64,000 bases of DNA from the NCBI RefSeq assembly GCF_002288925.2, contig NW_022097999.1, forward strand, positions 15,846,654 to 15,910,653, written 5' to 3'. The translations under genes and the position numbers were made by a program. The notes beneath the pieces were generated by a model. That model was not told where the DNA came from. It was given only the letters and a program-made list of their open reading frames with translations, and searched no databases. This stretch comes from Delphinapterus leucas. Taxonomy: Eukaryota > Chordata > Mammalia > Artiodactyla > Monodontidae. Below are positions 26,485 to 38,927 of the stretch, piece after piece; the first letter of the stretch is position 1; each line of letters begins with the position of its first letter.

Positions 26485-27767
26485 TTAATGGTCTAAGTAC
26501 ATCAATTAAAAGCTTGTCAGAGTGGATCAAAAAACGAGACCCAACTATACGTTGTCTATAAGAAACCCACTTTAAATACAAAGACACATATAAACTAAAA
26601 GTAAAGGGATGGAGAAAGATATAGCATGCTAACACTAATCCAAAGACAGTGGGAGTAGCTATATTAATTTCAGACGGAGCAGACTTCAGAACAAGGAAAA
26701 TTACAAGGCATCAAGAGTGGCATTACATAATGATAAAAAGGCCAATACTCCAAGAAGACATAACAATCCTCAATGTGTACGCAACCAACAAAAGAGCATC
26801 AAAATACATGAGGCAAAAACTGACAGAACCTCAAAGAGAAAGAAATGAATCCACTACTAGATCTGGAGATTTCAACACCCATCTATCAGAAGTGGACAGA
26901 TCCAGCAGGCAGAAAATCAGTAAGGACATAGTTGAACTTATTAACAGCACCAAATAATCGACATCTATAGACTATTTCATCCAACAATAGTAGATTATAC
27001 ATTCTTCTCAAGCTCACAAGTAACATTCACCAAGACAGACCTCATTCTGGGCCATAAAACATACTTGAACAAACGTGAAAGAACAGAAATCATATGATGT
27101 ATGCACTCAGACCACAATGGAATTAAATTAGAAACAGTGACATGGGGCTTCCCTGGTGGAGCAGTGGTTAAGAACCCGCCTGCCAATGCAGGGGACACGG
27201 GTTTGAGCCCTGGTCTGGGAAGATCCCACATGCCGTGGAGCAACTAAGCCCATGAGCCACAACTACTGAGCCTGTGCTCTAGGGCCCGCGAGCCACAACT
27301 ACTGAGCCTGCGCACCACAACTACTGAAGCCCGCGCGCCTAGAGCCCGTGCTCTGCAACAAGAGAAGCCACTGCAATGAGAAGCCCGTGCACCGCAAGGA
27401 AGAGCAGCCCCTGCTCAACGTAACTAAAGAAAGCCGCGTGTAGCAACGAAGACCCAATGCAGCCAAAAATAAATAAATATATATATATAAAAAAAGAAAT
27501 AGTGACATGGAGGAAATAAATCATTATACATTTGTTAAAACCCATAGAATGCACAACATCAAGAGGGAACCCTAATGTAGACTATGGACTTTGAGAGATA
27601 AGGACGTGTCAGTGCAGGTTCAACCGTAACAAATGAACCACTGTGGTGCATTGTTATGGGGGAGGCTGTGGGAACAGGGGGTATGGGGAACTCTCTCTAC
27701 ATTTTGCTTAATTTTGCTGTGAACCTAAAACTGTTCTGAAAAATAAAATTTAGTAATTAAAAAAAAA
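26485..27767 (+). mobile_element. LINE-1 with endonuclease remnant, split by a CHR SINE
   Basis: 26485-27144 translates, with breaks, to the L1 ORF2 endonuclease region: TIRCL, GVAILISD, ITILNVYA, GDFNTHLSEVDR and further on ILGHK and SDHNGIKLE. After the SINE, 27511-27767 gives the L1M 3' UTR ('aaccctaatgtagactatgg', 'ctgtgaacctaaaactgttc') with a final A run. Most of ORF2 is missing between the two parts. Non-functional; antisense to EXT2. Confidence 0.8.
27131..27510 (+). mobile_element. CHR-type SINE, long form, nested in LINE-1
   Basis: The body 27145-27495 starts gggcttccctggtggagcag and ends in 'aatgcagcc' followed by an AAATA/TA tail. Target duplication gaaacagtgacatgg (27131-27145) and gaaatagtgacatgg (27496-27510) differs at one base. 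It inserted into an older L1. Confidence 0.95.
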
Positions 27768-28247
27768 TCATACCTGTACTTCATTTAATCTCAAAATTAC
27801 ACTGAGGCCCTTTTTAAAATTCATCTGACAATTTTTACACAAGAGTTAGCATCTATTCTCTGCCCCACTGTTATCTCATGGGGGCAAAAAACCCATCTTC
27901 CCAGCTAGACTAAAAACTCTCTGATGGCCCACAGTACAAAGCAAAACTTACCAGGCCCCACTCAAGGGCAAGGATTCAAAAACTCAGCCCCTAAATACTA
28001 CAGATTTAGGGCAGTGCGTTTCTGCGGGTTCTCACCGCCTCTTTCCACTGGTATCCTGCAGTTCCTCTAGCGTAAGGCCCAACTATCTTGGGAAACTGGA
28101 ACAGACTAAGGCGATAGATCACCATCCTCAATGTTTCATTTTACCCAACAGCAGCAACAAAGCAGGACTAGACTTGGCTTAACCAGTAGGGTCTCTATTT
28201 TCAGCTGTGTGGCTGCAGGGGAACAGCTGAGAACATTTTGAACGTTC

Positions 28248-28285
28248 AGTGCAGCCACTGCCCAGTGCAGCCACTGCCCAGTGCA
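28248..28285. repeat. 16-bp tandem repeat, about 2.4 units
   Basis: The unit cagtgcagccactgcc is repeated head to tail twice without change and followed by a partial third unit. Confidence 0.9.
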
Positions 28286-29734
28286 AGATCTAATGTGTCA
28301 CACCTAATGAACAAATTTTTGCTCTTCTCCTAGGATCTCACATAGAGCCCGATAATTCTTGCTAGGAATTCATCTCTCCTAGGATTTAATCTCAATTTTA
28401 TTTTTACCTTATCCCCTATTCCCAGCCTTCTAAAAATATATTAGAATTCGGAATCCACAGTAGGTTTGTTGTTGTTTTGTCTTGTTTAAAATAGTCTCTA
28501 CCCAGCTGGCACATAGGTGGTGAAAAGAAAAATAAAATCACCTTAATACTAGCGACTGTGGTTATAAAACTCTGCCACACAAAATGGGCCCTTTCTTCTC
28601 CTTCTCACCCTTCTCGGGACTTTGAGAACTTGCTCACAGCCTTTGCCCTAGGCTGGCTGTAGAGTACTTGCTCCTTTAAATCTAGCTTTCTCCACTCCTA
28701 GCATTTTTGTTAACCATCCGTCAACTTCCCCCAATTTAATCCCATTTTCCTGGCGCTGAGATGAAGTGGTCTTTACACAGTCTTCCAGGCCACGTCCCCC
28801 CAGCACGCTCCCAAGAACTGCTGAAGACCTCTCAACACCAGCAGCAGCCCCAGCCCCGTAGGAATAGTTGTTGAACACATAACAACTTCCATTTGTGCAG
28901 CTGATTTCTAGGAGTTCTAGACCTTATTCTTACATCTAAAACCACGAGTCACTCAAAGCTTAGGAAAACAAGCAAGTACATGGACCAGTACTCAGATCCT
29001 ATTCTGAAACAGAGCTGGCCGGAAAATTCCCAAAAGCCCATATGTAAGCCCATGTCATCCATTTCGAAGCAAAGATTTCCTTCTATTCATCTCCATCCTC
29101 AGTATTTATATTTATGGGGAGTGATTAAAGAATTAACATGCAGTCGGTTCCATGTGTAGTTACCAGAGAAAATGGCTCCGGCCATTTTTGATCCTTAAGA
29201 ATCAAGAAAATGTAAGGAGGCGGTCTGAACGATGAGGCCCAAGACATCTGATGGCAAGACAGTGTGGTCGGTTAAGTTCACAACAGTCTTTAATTAGACA
29301 AGGTGTTTTTTCCCAAAGACTAATACATATTTACAGGTTCTTTATAAGCTCACATGGCGTCATGTAATATGGTTGATTCCTATAAAGAGTTTAAAAACCT
29401 GAGCTGCCATCAGAGGAAGGATACAGAGAAAGAATTAGAACATGGGGCAAAGAGAGGCAAGTGAAGAATGGGGATTTCAAATTCCTTCCTCTCTCGAAGT
29501 CATGCAATAGGATTTAGAATGGGAGAAGTAAATTTGCAATTAGGTGGAAAACAGAAAATAAAGGCAAAGAGAAGCAACCTATAAACCATCACCAATACAG
29601 GAATGTCCCAAAAGACATACTTATCTCAGTGTAAAAGGGAAATGCCCCTGGAGAAAAGGTGAGAACAGGAACTTCTTAATCATAGGCCACAAATTCTTCC
29701 CAGTCCCAAGCTGCCACTAAAGCTTTGCGACTAC

Positions 29735-29860
29735 AGGCCATCTACCAGCCTCTACGGTTCACTGTCCCCCTTCATAAAATGAGAATAACAACTACCTCAT
29801 CGGGTTCTCATGAGGAAGTTCCTAACACAGTACCAGACACAGCAGTTCACACAAATATTA
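29735..29860 (+). repeat. MIR SINE
   Basis: 'ttcataaaatgagaataaca', 'actacctcatcgggttctca' and 'taacacagtaccagacaca' are the MIR 3' half. Confidence 0.65.
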
Positions 29861-30870
29861 ACTCTCCCCTTCCCTTTGTCAACTGGAAAGTGTAAGCTCA
29901 TGACCATACTCACGACCAAAGAAAGAACTAGACAGTAGTAAAACCAGGCCTGTCTCTTCTGATACCTGGGTACCTGCTAAAAACTCAGCCTTTACTCTGA
30001 AGCAGAAAAAGACCCTGCCAGAGTGTCCTTTCTGCTAAGGATTATCAGTAACGTTCTATTTAAATTCTAGAAAAGCAGAGGAACTCAACAGAGATCATTT
30101 GCTCCTTTTCTAAGCTAAAGGCATCATAAGTAGAAGGCATTTTCTACTCAATATTCTTAGAATGAGTGGTTTGATTTCTTGCCGAAGAAGCTATATTGAA
30201 GTCATCTAATATTCAAAGGTCCCTGGATTTGCCTCTCAACACTAAAGCTTTCACTCTTGTTCCTTAGTCTGGAAGCCAAGCAGATGTGGGAGAGCAATCC
30301 ATGCCACTTCTATCTCTTCTTGCAAGATCTACTTCTTCCAGAAGATAGAACAGATCAAGAAGACAGGGAAGAGTGCAGCTGGGCTATCTTAAAAGTAGGG
30401 CTCATCCAACCTGGACGCACTGGAGCTGAACATGTAAGCCCTGTGATACTTTCCCTAGACCGTCTTCCCCATTGATTCAGCTCCCAGACACCAAACATGG
30501 CTTAATTTGCGTGTTTTAGCCTTATCTGAAAGAAAAATTCTTTCAAAAATAGATGCTACTTGGGGCAAGCCGGGAAGAGAAAGGGGCAAAAGAGCTTGAA
30601 AGTAGGGAAGGACTCCGCGAATAGTTGTGGGGTGTGCTCAAATGTTACGATCTCCTGCCCTATGGGAAGCAAGAAGGGACAGAGGAGGAAAAGGGGGCAG
30701 CCTGAGCTGTGTTTCTTGACGTGTGACAGGCAGCTCCTGAAATAGAAAGCCATAGGTTTCAAGTCTCAGGGGTATCACCTTCAAATATGTCAGGGTTCTA
30801 AGGGTGGATCAGTTTTCCCAACTGCTGACATCCTGCTGTGAGGAGAGATCCCAAGCAAAACACAAGCCTC

Positions 30871-31058
30871 TGACTGGGAGCCTTTGAGGTGGCAGGAGCC
30901 ATGAGGAGTTCAAAGGCAAGGCCGGCCAATGGCTTGTACCTCCAAGAGCCGTGGGGGTGAAAGGTTACTAAAGCAGGAGCCACTGACCAATAAAACTGTG
31001 TTTGGTCAAACCTTCTCAGCAAAGAGACTAGAGATTCATTTCTCCCGTGCCCCGTTTC
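30871..31058 (+). repeat. duplicated segment, copy 1 (partner 38928-39117)
   Basis: 30906-31058 aligns in direct orientation with 38968-39117: shared 'gagttcaaaggcaaggc', 'ggagccactgaccaataaaa', and a diverged tail. The 25 bases before it (30871-30895) match 38928-38952 in inverted orientation with one mismatch. Family unknown. Confidence 0.75.
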
Positions 31059-34000
31059 AGAGTTATCCATGCCTCTGAATCCCACTGTTCCCTAGGTCAG
31101 ATCAGGGAGCTTCTTTAGTGATTAGCAGCTGACAAGCCCTGCCTCCTGGTTGGGTCCATGGACTAGCTAAAAGGTGGATTGGAAACCTTTAATCAGGATC
31201 TGTCATCAAAAATAAATAAATAAGAGCACGACTTGGGTCAACTAGTTGTAAAGGAATCTGCCTGGGGTGAGATTTCCCGTGTTTGCTGTGCTAAAATCAG
31301 GAGAAAGCATAAGTTTGTTTGATCAGAGAAGGTAAATATAAAGCAAGTCTCACTGCAACAGACACACTTGAAAGGCCTCTACCCCTTTTAATTAAGGCAC
31401 ACACACAAATACAATGTGTGAAGGGACTGAGGACGGGACTTGAGGGCTCGTTTCATCCCATGTCATGCCACATTAGGGCCATGTTCCCTCTTCCATCTGC
31501 TTCCCATGTAGTAACAATTCCAGAGACGGCCGAGGAGCTAGTTTTTGGCAGGTTCTTTTTTTCTGGCTGTGGATACTAACTCACTCAGCAGTCAGGTCCC
31601 ATGGGAGCCCTTCCACTGTCCCCACACATTCTCAGAGGAAGAGGAGTTGAGAAGACTGTGGGCCCAATGCCTCGCATCACTGTGCCAGCTGACCAGAGGC
31701 ACGTGGGCCCCCTATAAGCCGCTTGCGTCTGGGAACCTCCTTCTTCTGATCACATGTTATTAAGACAAGCTCTCCTGTTGATCCTGAGTGGAAACTCCAA
31801 TGTCCGTTCCGTAAATTGGGACTCTGAACAGAGGGAGAAGTTTGAAATAGCTACACCAGCTATGTCAGTGGTTCTCACTTTTGTTTCCCCTGCTCTTTCT
31901 TACCTGGACGATGACATACACCTATGAGTAAGAATAACTGAGGTTCATCATGGCAAGGACTCTCAAGAGAAATTCATGTCCCCATTCCCCACCCCAGAAA
32001 ACATTTAAGAATCTGAGTGGGAGCAAGAGGGTTGAGAGAACTCAACCCTCAGTCTGCAGCTTCAAACAAAAACTCAAAGATCCCTCTAAAATACAAATGA
32101 TATAAGATCATCAAAACCTGGCCAAATTAACATGAAAATTAAAAATACTTCAATACATATATGGACTTCAAATACTTGAAGACAAACCACTTGCTCTGTT
32201 TAATAAAAAGTATTGGATTCTGAAAGATAATAAGTGACCTGCTCACCTCCTATTAAAGCCTTATCAAAATGGGAAATAAGTGCACATTTAAATACAACAA
32301 ATTAGCCTTTGAGTTACAAGGAGAGAGATAACTGTATTGCCAGAAATGGTTTATATGGAGCTACTTCTGTACCAATCCTGGTCTGATCCAGTATTAAAGG
32401 TCTTTAAGTCAAATTGAATGTAATAAATATACATGATTGTTGCCTTACATTCTGAAGAACAGTAGCATGGAATTACAAGGTTAATTGTGTTATTGTATTG
32501 TAAAGTAATCATGCAACTCCAAACTCTCTCAACCTCTTCAATGCTGAGGGAGATAGAAAAATATATAATAATCTATATTAAGATTTATAAATATAGACAG
32601 AAATCTAATGGATCAGTTTGACCCTTATCGAAGACCTGACAGTAGTGAATTCTTTACCAAACGTATCAACACTTGATAATTTACAAGTTACTGTTTTGTA
32701 AACAAACCTAGATATTTTTCTAAGTAGGTATATAATGAATTCAAACCTGCACTATGTTTCCTGTAATGAGCAATTATTTCTCAGAAATGCTTCACAAATG
32801 GTCCCACCCTGTAGGAAACCAGCCCCAAAGAGTCAGACAATCCTTATATAGGCTGCAAATTAATATTTAACACTTTTATTAGCGAGGCCATTTCCGGAAG
32901 CAATGCCCCATATCGTGGACTCGTTACAAGGGATTAACCAACCCATGGTTAATTCTAGAGACAGTTCTCCAACCGGTGTCCAAAGAGGAAACTGACCATT
33001 CCACATACCCACACGCCTTGCAAAGGCTGTATGATGAAGACTGTTGATCATCATGTATTTACTGAGAATTTCCAATATATTACTTGTTAGATATTTTTCG
33101 TAAGCTTATTAAAACTGTACCATAAGCAATAACATCCAGTCCGGTAAACTTCTTAACTAATTCTAGGATATCAATTTGTCAGAAATGTACAAAAAAGTAG
33201 TTCTGTTGCTTTGGAGTTTGGGGCATTTTATTTTGTTTTATTGCTCGTTTGGTTTTTATACCTAATTACTCTCCCCACAGGAGCTACATGAGTAATAAAA
33301 CAAACCAGTATTTTTTATTGTTTGCTCAATGAAAATCATCAATCCTAGATCAACAGCTATATCATTTGACTAACTTACTACAAAAATTCCTTGCTTTTGC
33401 CTCAACCTCAAGTTAAATGACTATTTTAACTTGAACACACTTGCAGAAGTACTCATGTCCAAAACTATTCGAAAAAGGAAAAATAATGTGTTTGTGCCAA
33501 AAGGGTGCCGAGCAGTTAAAAATATATGTCCACTGGATTTTGCTTATCTCTACTACCCTCTTCCTAAAAGCTTTAGTTAGGAGGAGAAGAGCAGACAGAT
33601 ATAAAGTAGATTCTGGGGGCATAATGCACCCAGCCAGCCGTCTGGAATCAAGGCTGGAAAGCTGAAAGCAGAAGGAGGGTGAGGATGTACTTTCTGAAAC
33701 GCCTGGAAAAACATTCTGGTCAGGAGATGCCAGAGATTTTGAGGCTCCATCAAGCCACTGGCCTGGATCCAGGTAATGGTTTTTCCTTGCCCTCAGCTGT
33801 CTGCTGCTAGAGTTTTCCAGCAAAGAGAGAAAGGAAAAGTGGTGGAAGAGAGGGAGGAGCAGCTTCCAGTCCACCTCTCTGTAACCGAGAGGGTAAGAAG
33901 GGCCAAGCGCTGCAGGCTGACATTTATAGAGGGCCTGGCGCTTCCACAAAGCAGTCTGGGAGGATTACTGGGGGTTAGCAACCTGGTCTGAAAGGGGCAG

Positions 34001-35429
34001 TGAAGCAGACTGATGAAAGTCCCTTTGAATTCGCTAACAGTGATGCTGTGGGCACAGAGACAGCGACCTGGAGCTGGCAGAGACGCGTGAGCTGAGGTCT
34101 AGCCAGTCAGATGGCCTTTAGGAAAAAAGCTACATTGTAAAGTTTGCTCCCTTAGCCCTTCAGGGCTGCCCAGCTCGCTTGCTGAAGCCTGAAAGCACAA
34201 ACTACCAGCGGAAGGGCATTTCTAATCAAGGGATAAAAATAAAAGCCCTTGGAAAACCCTCCCTTGCCTAATCCTGGCTGCCCTGCCCCCACCAACCAGG
34301 AGCCAGGTATCCGGCCAAGGGCGAAGTTCCGGACCTGCAGAGGTTAATTATCTTGCTAGACTTTTACCTCCAGATCACCGCTGTGCTACCCAATCCCTTC
34401 TGCCTGGCATTTTTCTTCAATTTTAATATCAGAAGTTTCACACGCCTGCCAGAGCTCCTGCACTCGGCAAAAGGGCCCATATACCTGTCAGCAAACTGAT
34501 AAGAACTTTAAAATGACTCCGCAGGGCCTCTTTATAAAGAAGAGCCAAAGAAGCCCATAAAGAAAGAGGGCAGGGGCCACGGAAACCAGCCGCTCACACT
34601 GTTTTAACGTGGCATTAAAATGAGCTGCAGATTTATGGCAGTGTTTTAGCCCCTGGCCCAAGTCATCTGGGGATGAAGCGCTCGTCTCCGCTCTCCAGCG
34701 GGATTTCAAATATGGGATGGAGCTGACTGGAAAGGGATGGGGGAAGGGCGGCAGAGGCAGCAGGAGGAGGAGAGGAGAGGGGAAGGGAAGCAGCAGAGAA
34801 CAAGGAAAACCATATTCTTTCATTCTCCTTTCAGTAGGAGGTGAACAACAGCTACTCCTAAGAGGTATCTGACCGGTCCTCTTAAATTCACATAAAACTT
34901 TCCTTTATTTTTAGTACGTACCTAGTAAAACTCTAGTTCTTCAACTGTTCACCACCCAAATGTCAATTCTGATTTTGACTTTTCTCTTTAAGCTTATTTT
35001 TTAATCTTCTAGTTCAAAAAATGAATAAATGATCTAGCAGAGAACATGCTAAAAGGGGGGGGTAGTAGGGTGGGCAGAGACTCAGTATGAAAACTTTTCT
35101 CATTGGAAAGGGGAAAAAGTAATAGTACTTTATCCAAATGTGCCAATGAATTTTTTTTCTTTAAGGCCAGGCAGAGAACCACTGATTTTCATAAGCCATC
35201 CTGATCCTAACAGAAAAACAGAGAGGTGACCCTCCCTCCATGCCAAGATGGAGAAAGTACACCAGACCCACAGGAAAAAGTTCTGTTTCAAGTTTCCAAG
35301 CCCAGAAGCAAATGCATAATACATCCACGTTGGTAACTCACTGTGGTTCCTGAAGACCAAGCTCCCGCCAGCCTCAAACACAGACCCAGGCGGAGCGCTC
35401 CCAGATGATGGCCAGCAGGCAGACCAAAA
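31059..35429. other. intron 7, repeat-poor region
   Basis: No nameable interspersed repeat apart from a possible 'cagtggttctca' DNA-transposon end near 31866. AT-rich unique DNA at 32100-33400. The denser block at 33950-34850 is described separately. Confidence 0.4.
33950..34850. promoter_or_regulatory. candidate conserved non-coding element
   Basis: A stretch of balanced composition with no repeat that I recognise. It contains binding-site-like words close together: GGTTAATTA (34342-34350, homeodomain/HNF1-like), GATAAG (34498-34503), TGACTC (34514-34519, AP-1-like) and several CAGCTG/GAGCTG E-box-like words. In mammals EXT2 lies next to ALX4, so an intronic enhancer is plausible, but this is inference from sequence texture only. 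Confidence 0.3.
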
Positions 35430-35635
35430 TCTAGATGCTTTAAGTCAATGATTTCATTTAATCAACACAGTTGCTCTATCGTATCATTATCCCCAGGTCT
35501 GAGATGAGAAAATTGATGCTTGGCAAAGCTAGGTAATTTGTCCACACTCACGAAGCTGATAGACAAGACACCACAGCTTGGGACGCAAATTCAGGTCTCT
35601 CCGAGTCAAAAGCCCACGTGGTTTCCACTACCAAC
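35430..35635 (-). repeat. MIR SINE, reverse
   Basis: 'tcattatccccaggtctgag', 'ggtaatttgtccacactcac' and 'gcaaattcaggtctctccg' fit reversed MIR. Confidence 0.6.
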
Positions 35636-35885
35636 ATTTCTCAAACTTTCTGGACTGGGACCCACACTAAGAAACATACAAATACATTTTATACTGCAAC
35701 TCACCATGCGCATTCATACAAAAGAAGCAAAGGTTTCAGGAAATATTTACCCTTGCTATGTCATAATTTAGTATCTTTCTATTATCTTTCATTTTTAAAA
35801 AATAAAATGCCAGTCAAGACCCACTGAACTGACTTCATGATCCACTAATGAATCATGAGACCCTCAGTCTGGAAAATACTGCAGT
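35636..35885. mobile_element. possible hAT-type DNA transposon remnant
   Basis: Ends look like inverted 'ctcaaactttctgg' and 'agtctggaaaatactg'. The interior ('caagacccactgaactgac', 'tgatccactaatgaatcat') is a repeat text I recall from mammalian genomes, but I cannot name the family. Confidence 0.4.
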
Positions 35886-35924
35886 ACCCAATGTCCCCCT
35901 TTCCCCAAAAAAATCATCGGCTGG

Positions 35925-36060
35925 GATCAGAAAACCTGGGTTCAAGGGTAGGCTCAGCTCTGACCCTAGCAATTCATTCTCAAGATCACTTGAACTCTAG
36001 GGTTTATACATCATTTATAAAACATGAGAAAGGGGTTGAATAATTTCTAAGGTCCCTTCC
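35925..36060 (+). repeat. MIR SINE
   Basis: 'aaacctgggttcaagggtag', 'cacttgaactctagggttt' and 'gaataatttctaaggtccct' follow MIR. Confidence 0.55.
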
Positions 36061-36099
36061 TGCTCTTTGATTTTTTCCCCTCAATCTCCTTAATTGATA

Positions 36100-36545
36100 C
36101 TGCTTTCCCCTCTCGTCACACATCCTTTCATTACTCTCCACTTGTCACTGACCTTCCCTTCCTTCTAACTCCCTACAAAGTTCTCTGCTACCGGGATTCC
36201 AATTCCCCCCCTCGGGCTGCTCCATCTGACCTACTGAGTCTTTCCCACAGAAGCCAACCTCTGGGAGAAGGTCAGTACCTCTCAGAGCATCCTCTCTCCC
36301 TATTCGAGGCCAGCCAGTCGTGAAGCCCCCTTCACCTCCTGATCCGTTCCTGACTCTCCACAGTACGACTGAGTGACAGCACTTCTGGCCTCTTCATTTA
36401 TATACTACTGAAAGTACTCTCCCCAGCACCCTGATGGCCTTTCTTATAGACAGGATCTGTGTCCCTCCCTCCCTTTTCAAAAATCTCCCTCAGTGTGCCT
36501 ATACAATTCTAGGAACAAAGCAGGTACTCAATACATATTTATTTG
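36100..36545 (+). repeat. L2 fragment
   Basis: Pyrimidine-rich L2 3' text ending in 'gacaggatctgtgtccctcc' and 'caggtactcaatacatattt', the usual L2 end. Confidence 0.55.
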
Positions 36546-37346
36546 ACGGGTTTGCATTATGAAATCAAGGACTCTAATTCTCCTAGATTTAGAGAATATT
36601 TAGGTGGGCTGCTCTAGGAAAAGTCGCCAAACCAATTAAAATTGGCATCACGATACAATAAGCGAGCATTTACAGACAGAGCTGCATCTACTACCCATGA
36701 TGCTCGCCATGGACAAGGTATGCCCAGGTTGCCAAGGAAAGCAGCTTTATGGTCTCTCCATCTGGACTGTAAGGATTTAAATCTCAGAAGCTATACAAAA
36801 TAACTGCAAATCAGCCCATACCTTAAAGACAGGGAAATTTATTTACAGGCCCTAGTGCACTATAAATTTGAGACAGTTCTATTAAAATGCTTTTCTTGGC
36901 TTCCCATCAGATACTTGGCAAGAGTCTTTTTCCAATAAGGTTCTTAATACTGAAGTTGAAAAAAAGGTAAGTTAAACACATAAAAATGCTCTTCCTTAAG
37001 AGTTTCGATTAAATGAGTCCTTGTTTTATCCTACTTTAAACATACATTGGCCGGTCTCCTTCACAACATGGATTTATACATTCAGGAAAACTCCAACAGA
37101 GTATACAGTGCTACTGAAACAAAATTATGAAACTCAAAATATCCCGTAATCGCACTCTTCCCCAAGGCTCTCCCACTGGCCAAAGAGTCTGCCTTTGTAT
37201 CAGACCATGGTTGTCTGTTTCACAGGGAGAGCTCCAGGGATCAGGTCAGTGTGTTTGTTGAAGGGTAAGTGATCCAGTAGCTTTTTGTAGGGCAAGTACA
37301 AAAGCAGGGATGGGGAAATAGAGCTTGGAGTGGCATGTTGGAGAGC

Positions 37347-37374
37347 GGGGGGGGGGGGGGGGGGGGGTGGGGGG
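37347..37374. repeat. poly(G) tract
   Basis: Twenty-one consecutive G, one T, then six G. A homopolymer this long is prone to sequencing and assembly error and to G-quadruplex formation. Confidence 0.95.
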
Positions 37375-37689
37375 AGAGGAAGGGAAGCAGGGAACACTTG
37401 GCGTTTTTTAAAAGCCCTGAGAGTTCAGTTTATATATATTAAAATTTTTTCAGTTTCACAGTGTGGGGGGATAAGAGTGACAGACATTATAATATTGATC
37501 CTGGAAATGAGAAGTGAAATCTTTTCCACATTCTTCATAACATATTTCCAGGGATGTGTCCAGTCCCAAGTGTCTCAAGCAACCACGTTTTGGGGAAGAC
37601 TATCCCATAAGCAGTTAGCCTGAATTACTGGGAAGGGCATCCTGATTTCCAGCCTCGATCCAGGCCACAAAGCTCTATAATTTGAATAA

Positions 37690-37850
37690 AGTTGTGGGCA
37701 GCAAAAGAGTATGTTCCCTGTCTGTCCCTTACATATTGTGTGGTCTCGGGAGGATCACTTTACATCTCTTCTCTTCAGTTTCCTCACATTAAAAAATTCG
37801 GATTACTCCTCTCGCTGCCTATCTCACTACTCTGTTTACAGAGTTTGCTT
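37690..37850 (+). repeat. MIR SINE
   Basis: 'tgtgtggtctcgggaggatc', 'ctcttcagtttcctcacatt' follow the MIR middle region. Confidence 0.55.
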
Positions 37851-37869
37851 TGTAAACTGTGTGTGTGTT

Positions 37870-37899
37870 GGGGGGGGAGCAGGGGGAGGGAGGGAGGGA
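37870..37899 (+). repeat. G-quadruplex motif
   Basis: Five G runs of three or more within 30 bases (G8, G5, then three G3 runs separated by single A). Meets the usual four-run quadruplex definition on the + strand, the template strand for EXT2. Confidence 0.85.
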
Positions 37900-38927
37900 G
37901 AAATGGACACAGACTGCTAGGTAGCCATCAATGGACACAACAGTCAAGCCACCAGCATAGGGAACCCTCAGAGAACACATCCCTCTGGACTGCTGAGCCT
38001 TCTAGGTATCCGAGGGTTTACACCTTTAAGTGAATCACAAAACCTTTTTAAAAAATAAAAACAAATATTTTAGATAGAAAACTTTATAAAATATTTTACA
38101 TGAAAGCCAATATTTTTTAAAAAAATATATATGCTAAACAAAATTTAAACCCTCACTTAAAGGCTGCAGGGCATCACCAAGAAGAGCCATTTCTGTATCT
38201 CCTCAGTTTGAAGATGCCCATCAATAACATCTTCAAGGGGATGAAATAGAAACTATATTCAATGTTCAAAGTGATGGGAAGACTCATTTGGATGCCAGAA
38301 ATCCAAAAGATGAAAAACAAACACACGCATACTTCTTTGAACCGAGGAATTCCGCCATCTTACAATGACACGCCCACATCGTGAAGCGCACACAGCGGTC
38401 TGCACACATCCAAAGTGCTGAGAGTTCTAGTCCTAAAATAGCTTTTCCGTCTTCTCTATTCATGCCTGACTGGCAGATGACCCATCTCACAGAGCCTCAG
38501 GTGTAGTCTTTCTCTCTTTCAAATTTGTCACTTTTAGACTACTATGGCTATGGAAAGCGGATAAGTCAACGTGCTGAAATCGCAGCCTCCTGTCGGGGCT
38601 CTCCCCTGAATAAAATGCATGAGCTCTGGTGGACACACACGCACTTACTGTTCTCTGGTCTCTTCTGCTCTCTCCTCCGGCACAGCTACACCTAACTGCA
38701 GTCCCGCTAGGTGAGGGTACCACGGTTTCTTCAATGGAAGTGTTCTTTCTCCTAATCAGCCCATTATGCCTTCAAGTACTCCTCCATGGCACAAACATTT
38801 GGTAGGCTTAGTAGGAAAATGTGAAGGCAGACTGAGATGGGTCAGTGTAATAGACTGAAAAGAAACGGACATTTTAACCTAGCCAAGCATTAAAGGAGAG
38901 ATAGAGCAAAGAAGATGCTGAATGTTT

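Larger units (their letters stand above)
27768..30900. other. intron 7, mostly unique sequence
   Basis: Few repeats recognised: a small 16-bp tandem repeat at 28248-28285, an 8-bp perfect hairpin at 29169-29188 and a MIR at 29735-29860. No exon or RNA gene recognised. Confidence 0.4.
36546..38927. other. intron 7 sequence, no gene seen
   Basis: Apart from the G tracts at 37347-37374 and 37870-37899 and a MIR at 37690-37850, nothing is recognised. AT-rich around 38040-38150. Confidence 0.4.

Noticed and set aside
26649..26957. 102-codon frame resembling an endonuclease
   Set aside because: It is a piece of LINE-1 ORF2, broken by stops and split by a SINE, not a host gene.
32860..33075. 71-codon minus-strand frame with protein-like composition
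   Set aside because: I considered a processed pseudogene fragment, but could not match it to any protein I know, and no frame continues beyond it.
33413..33949. 178-codon open frame on the minus strand
   Set aside because: It is on the EXT2 strand, but the protein has no family features and no EXT2 peptide, and the exons on both sides already join in phase.
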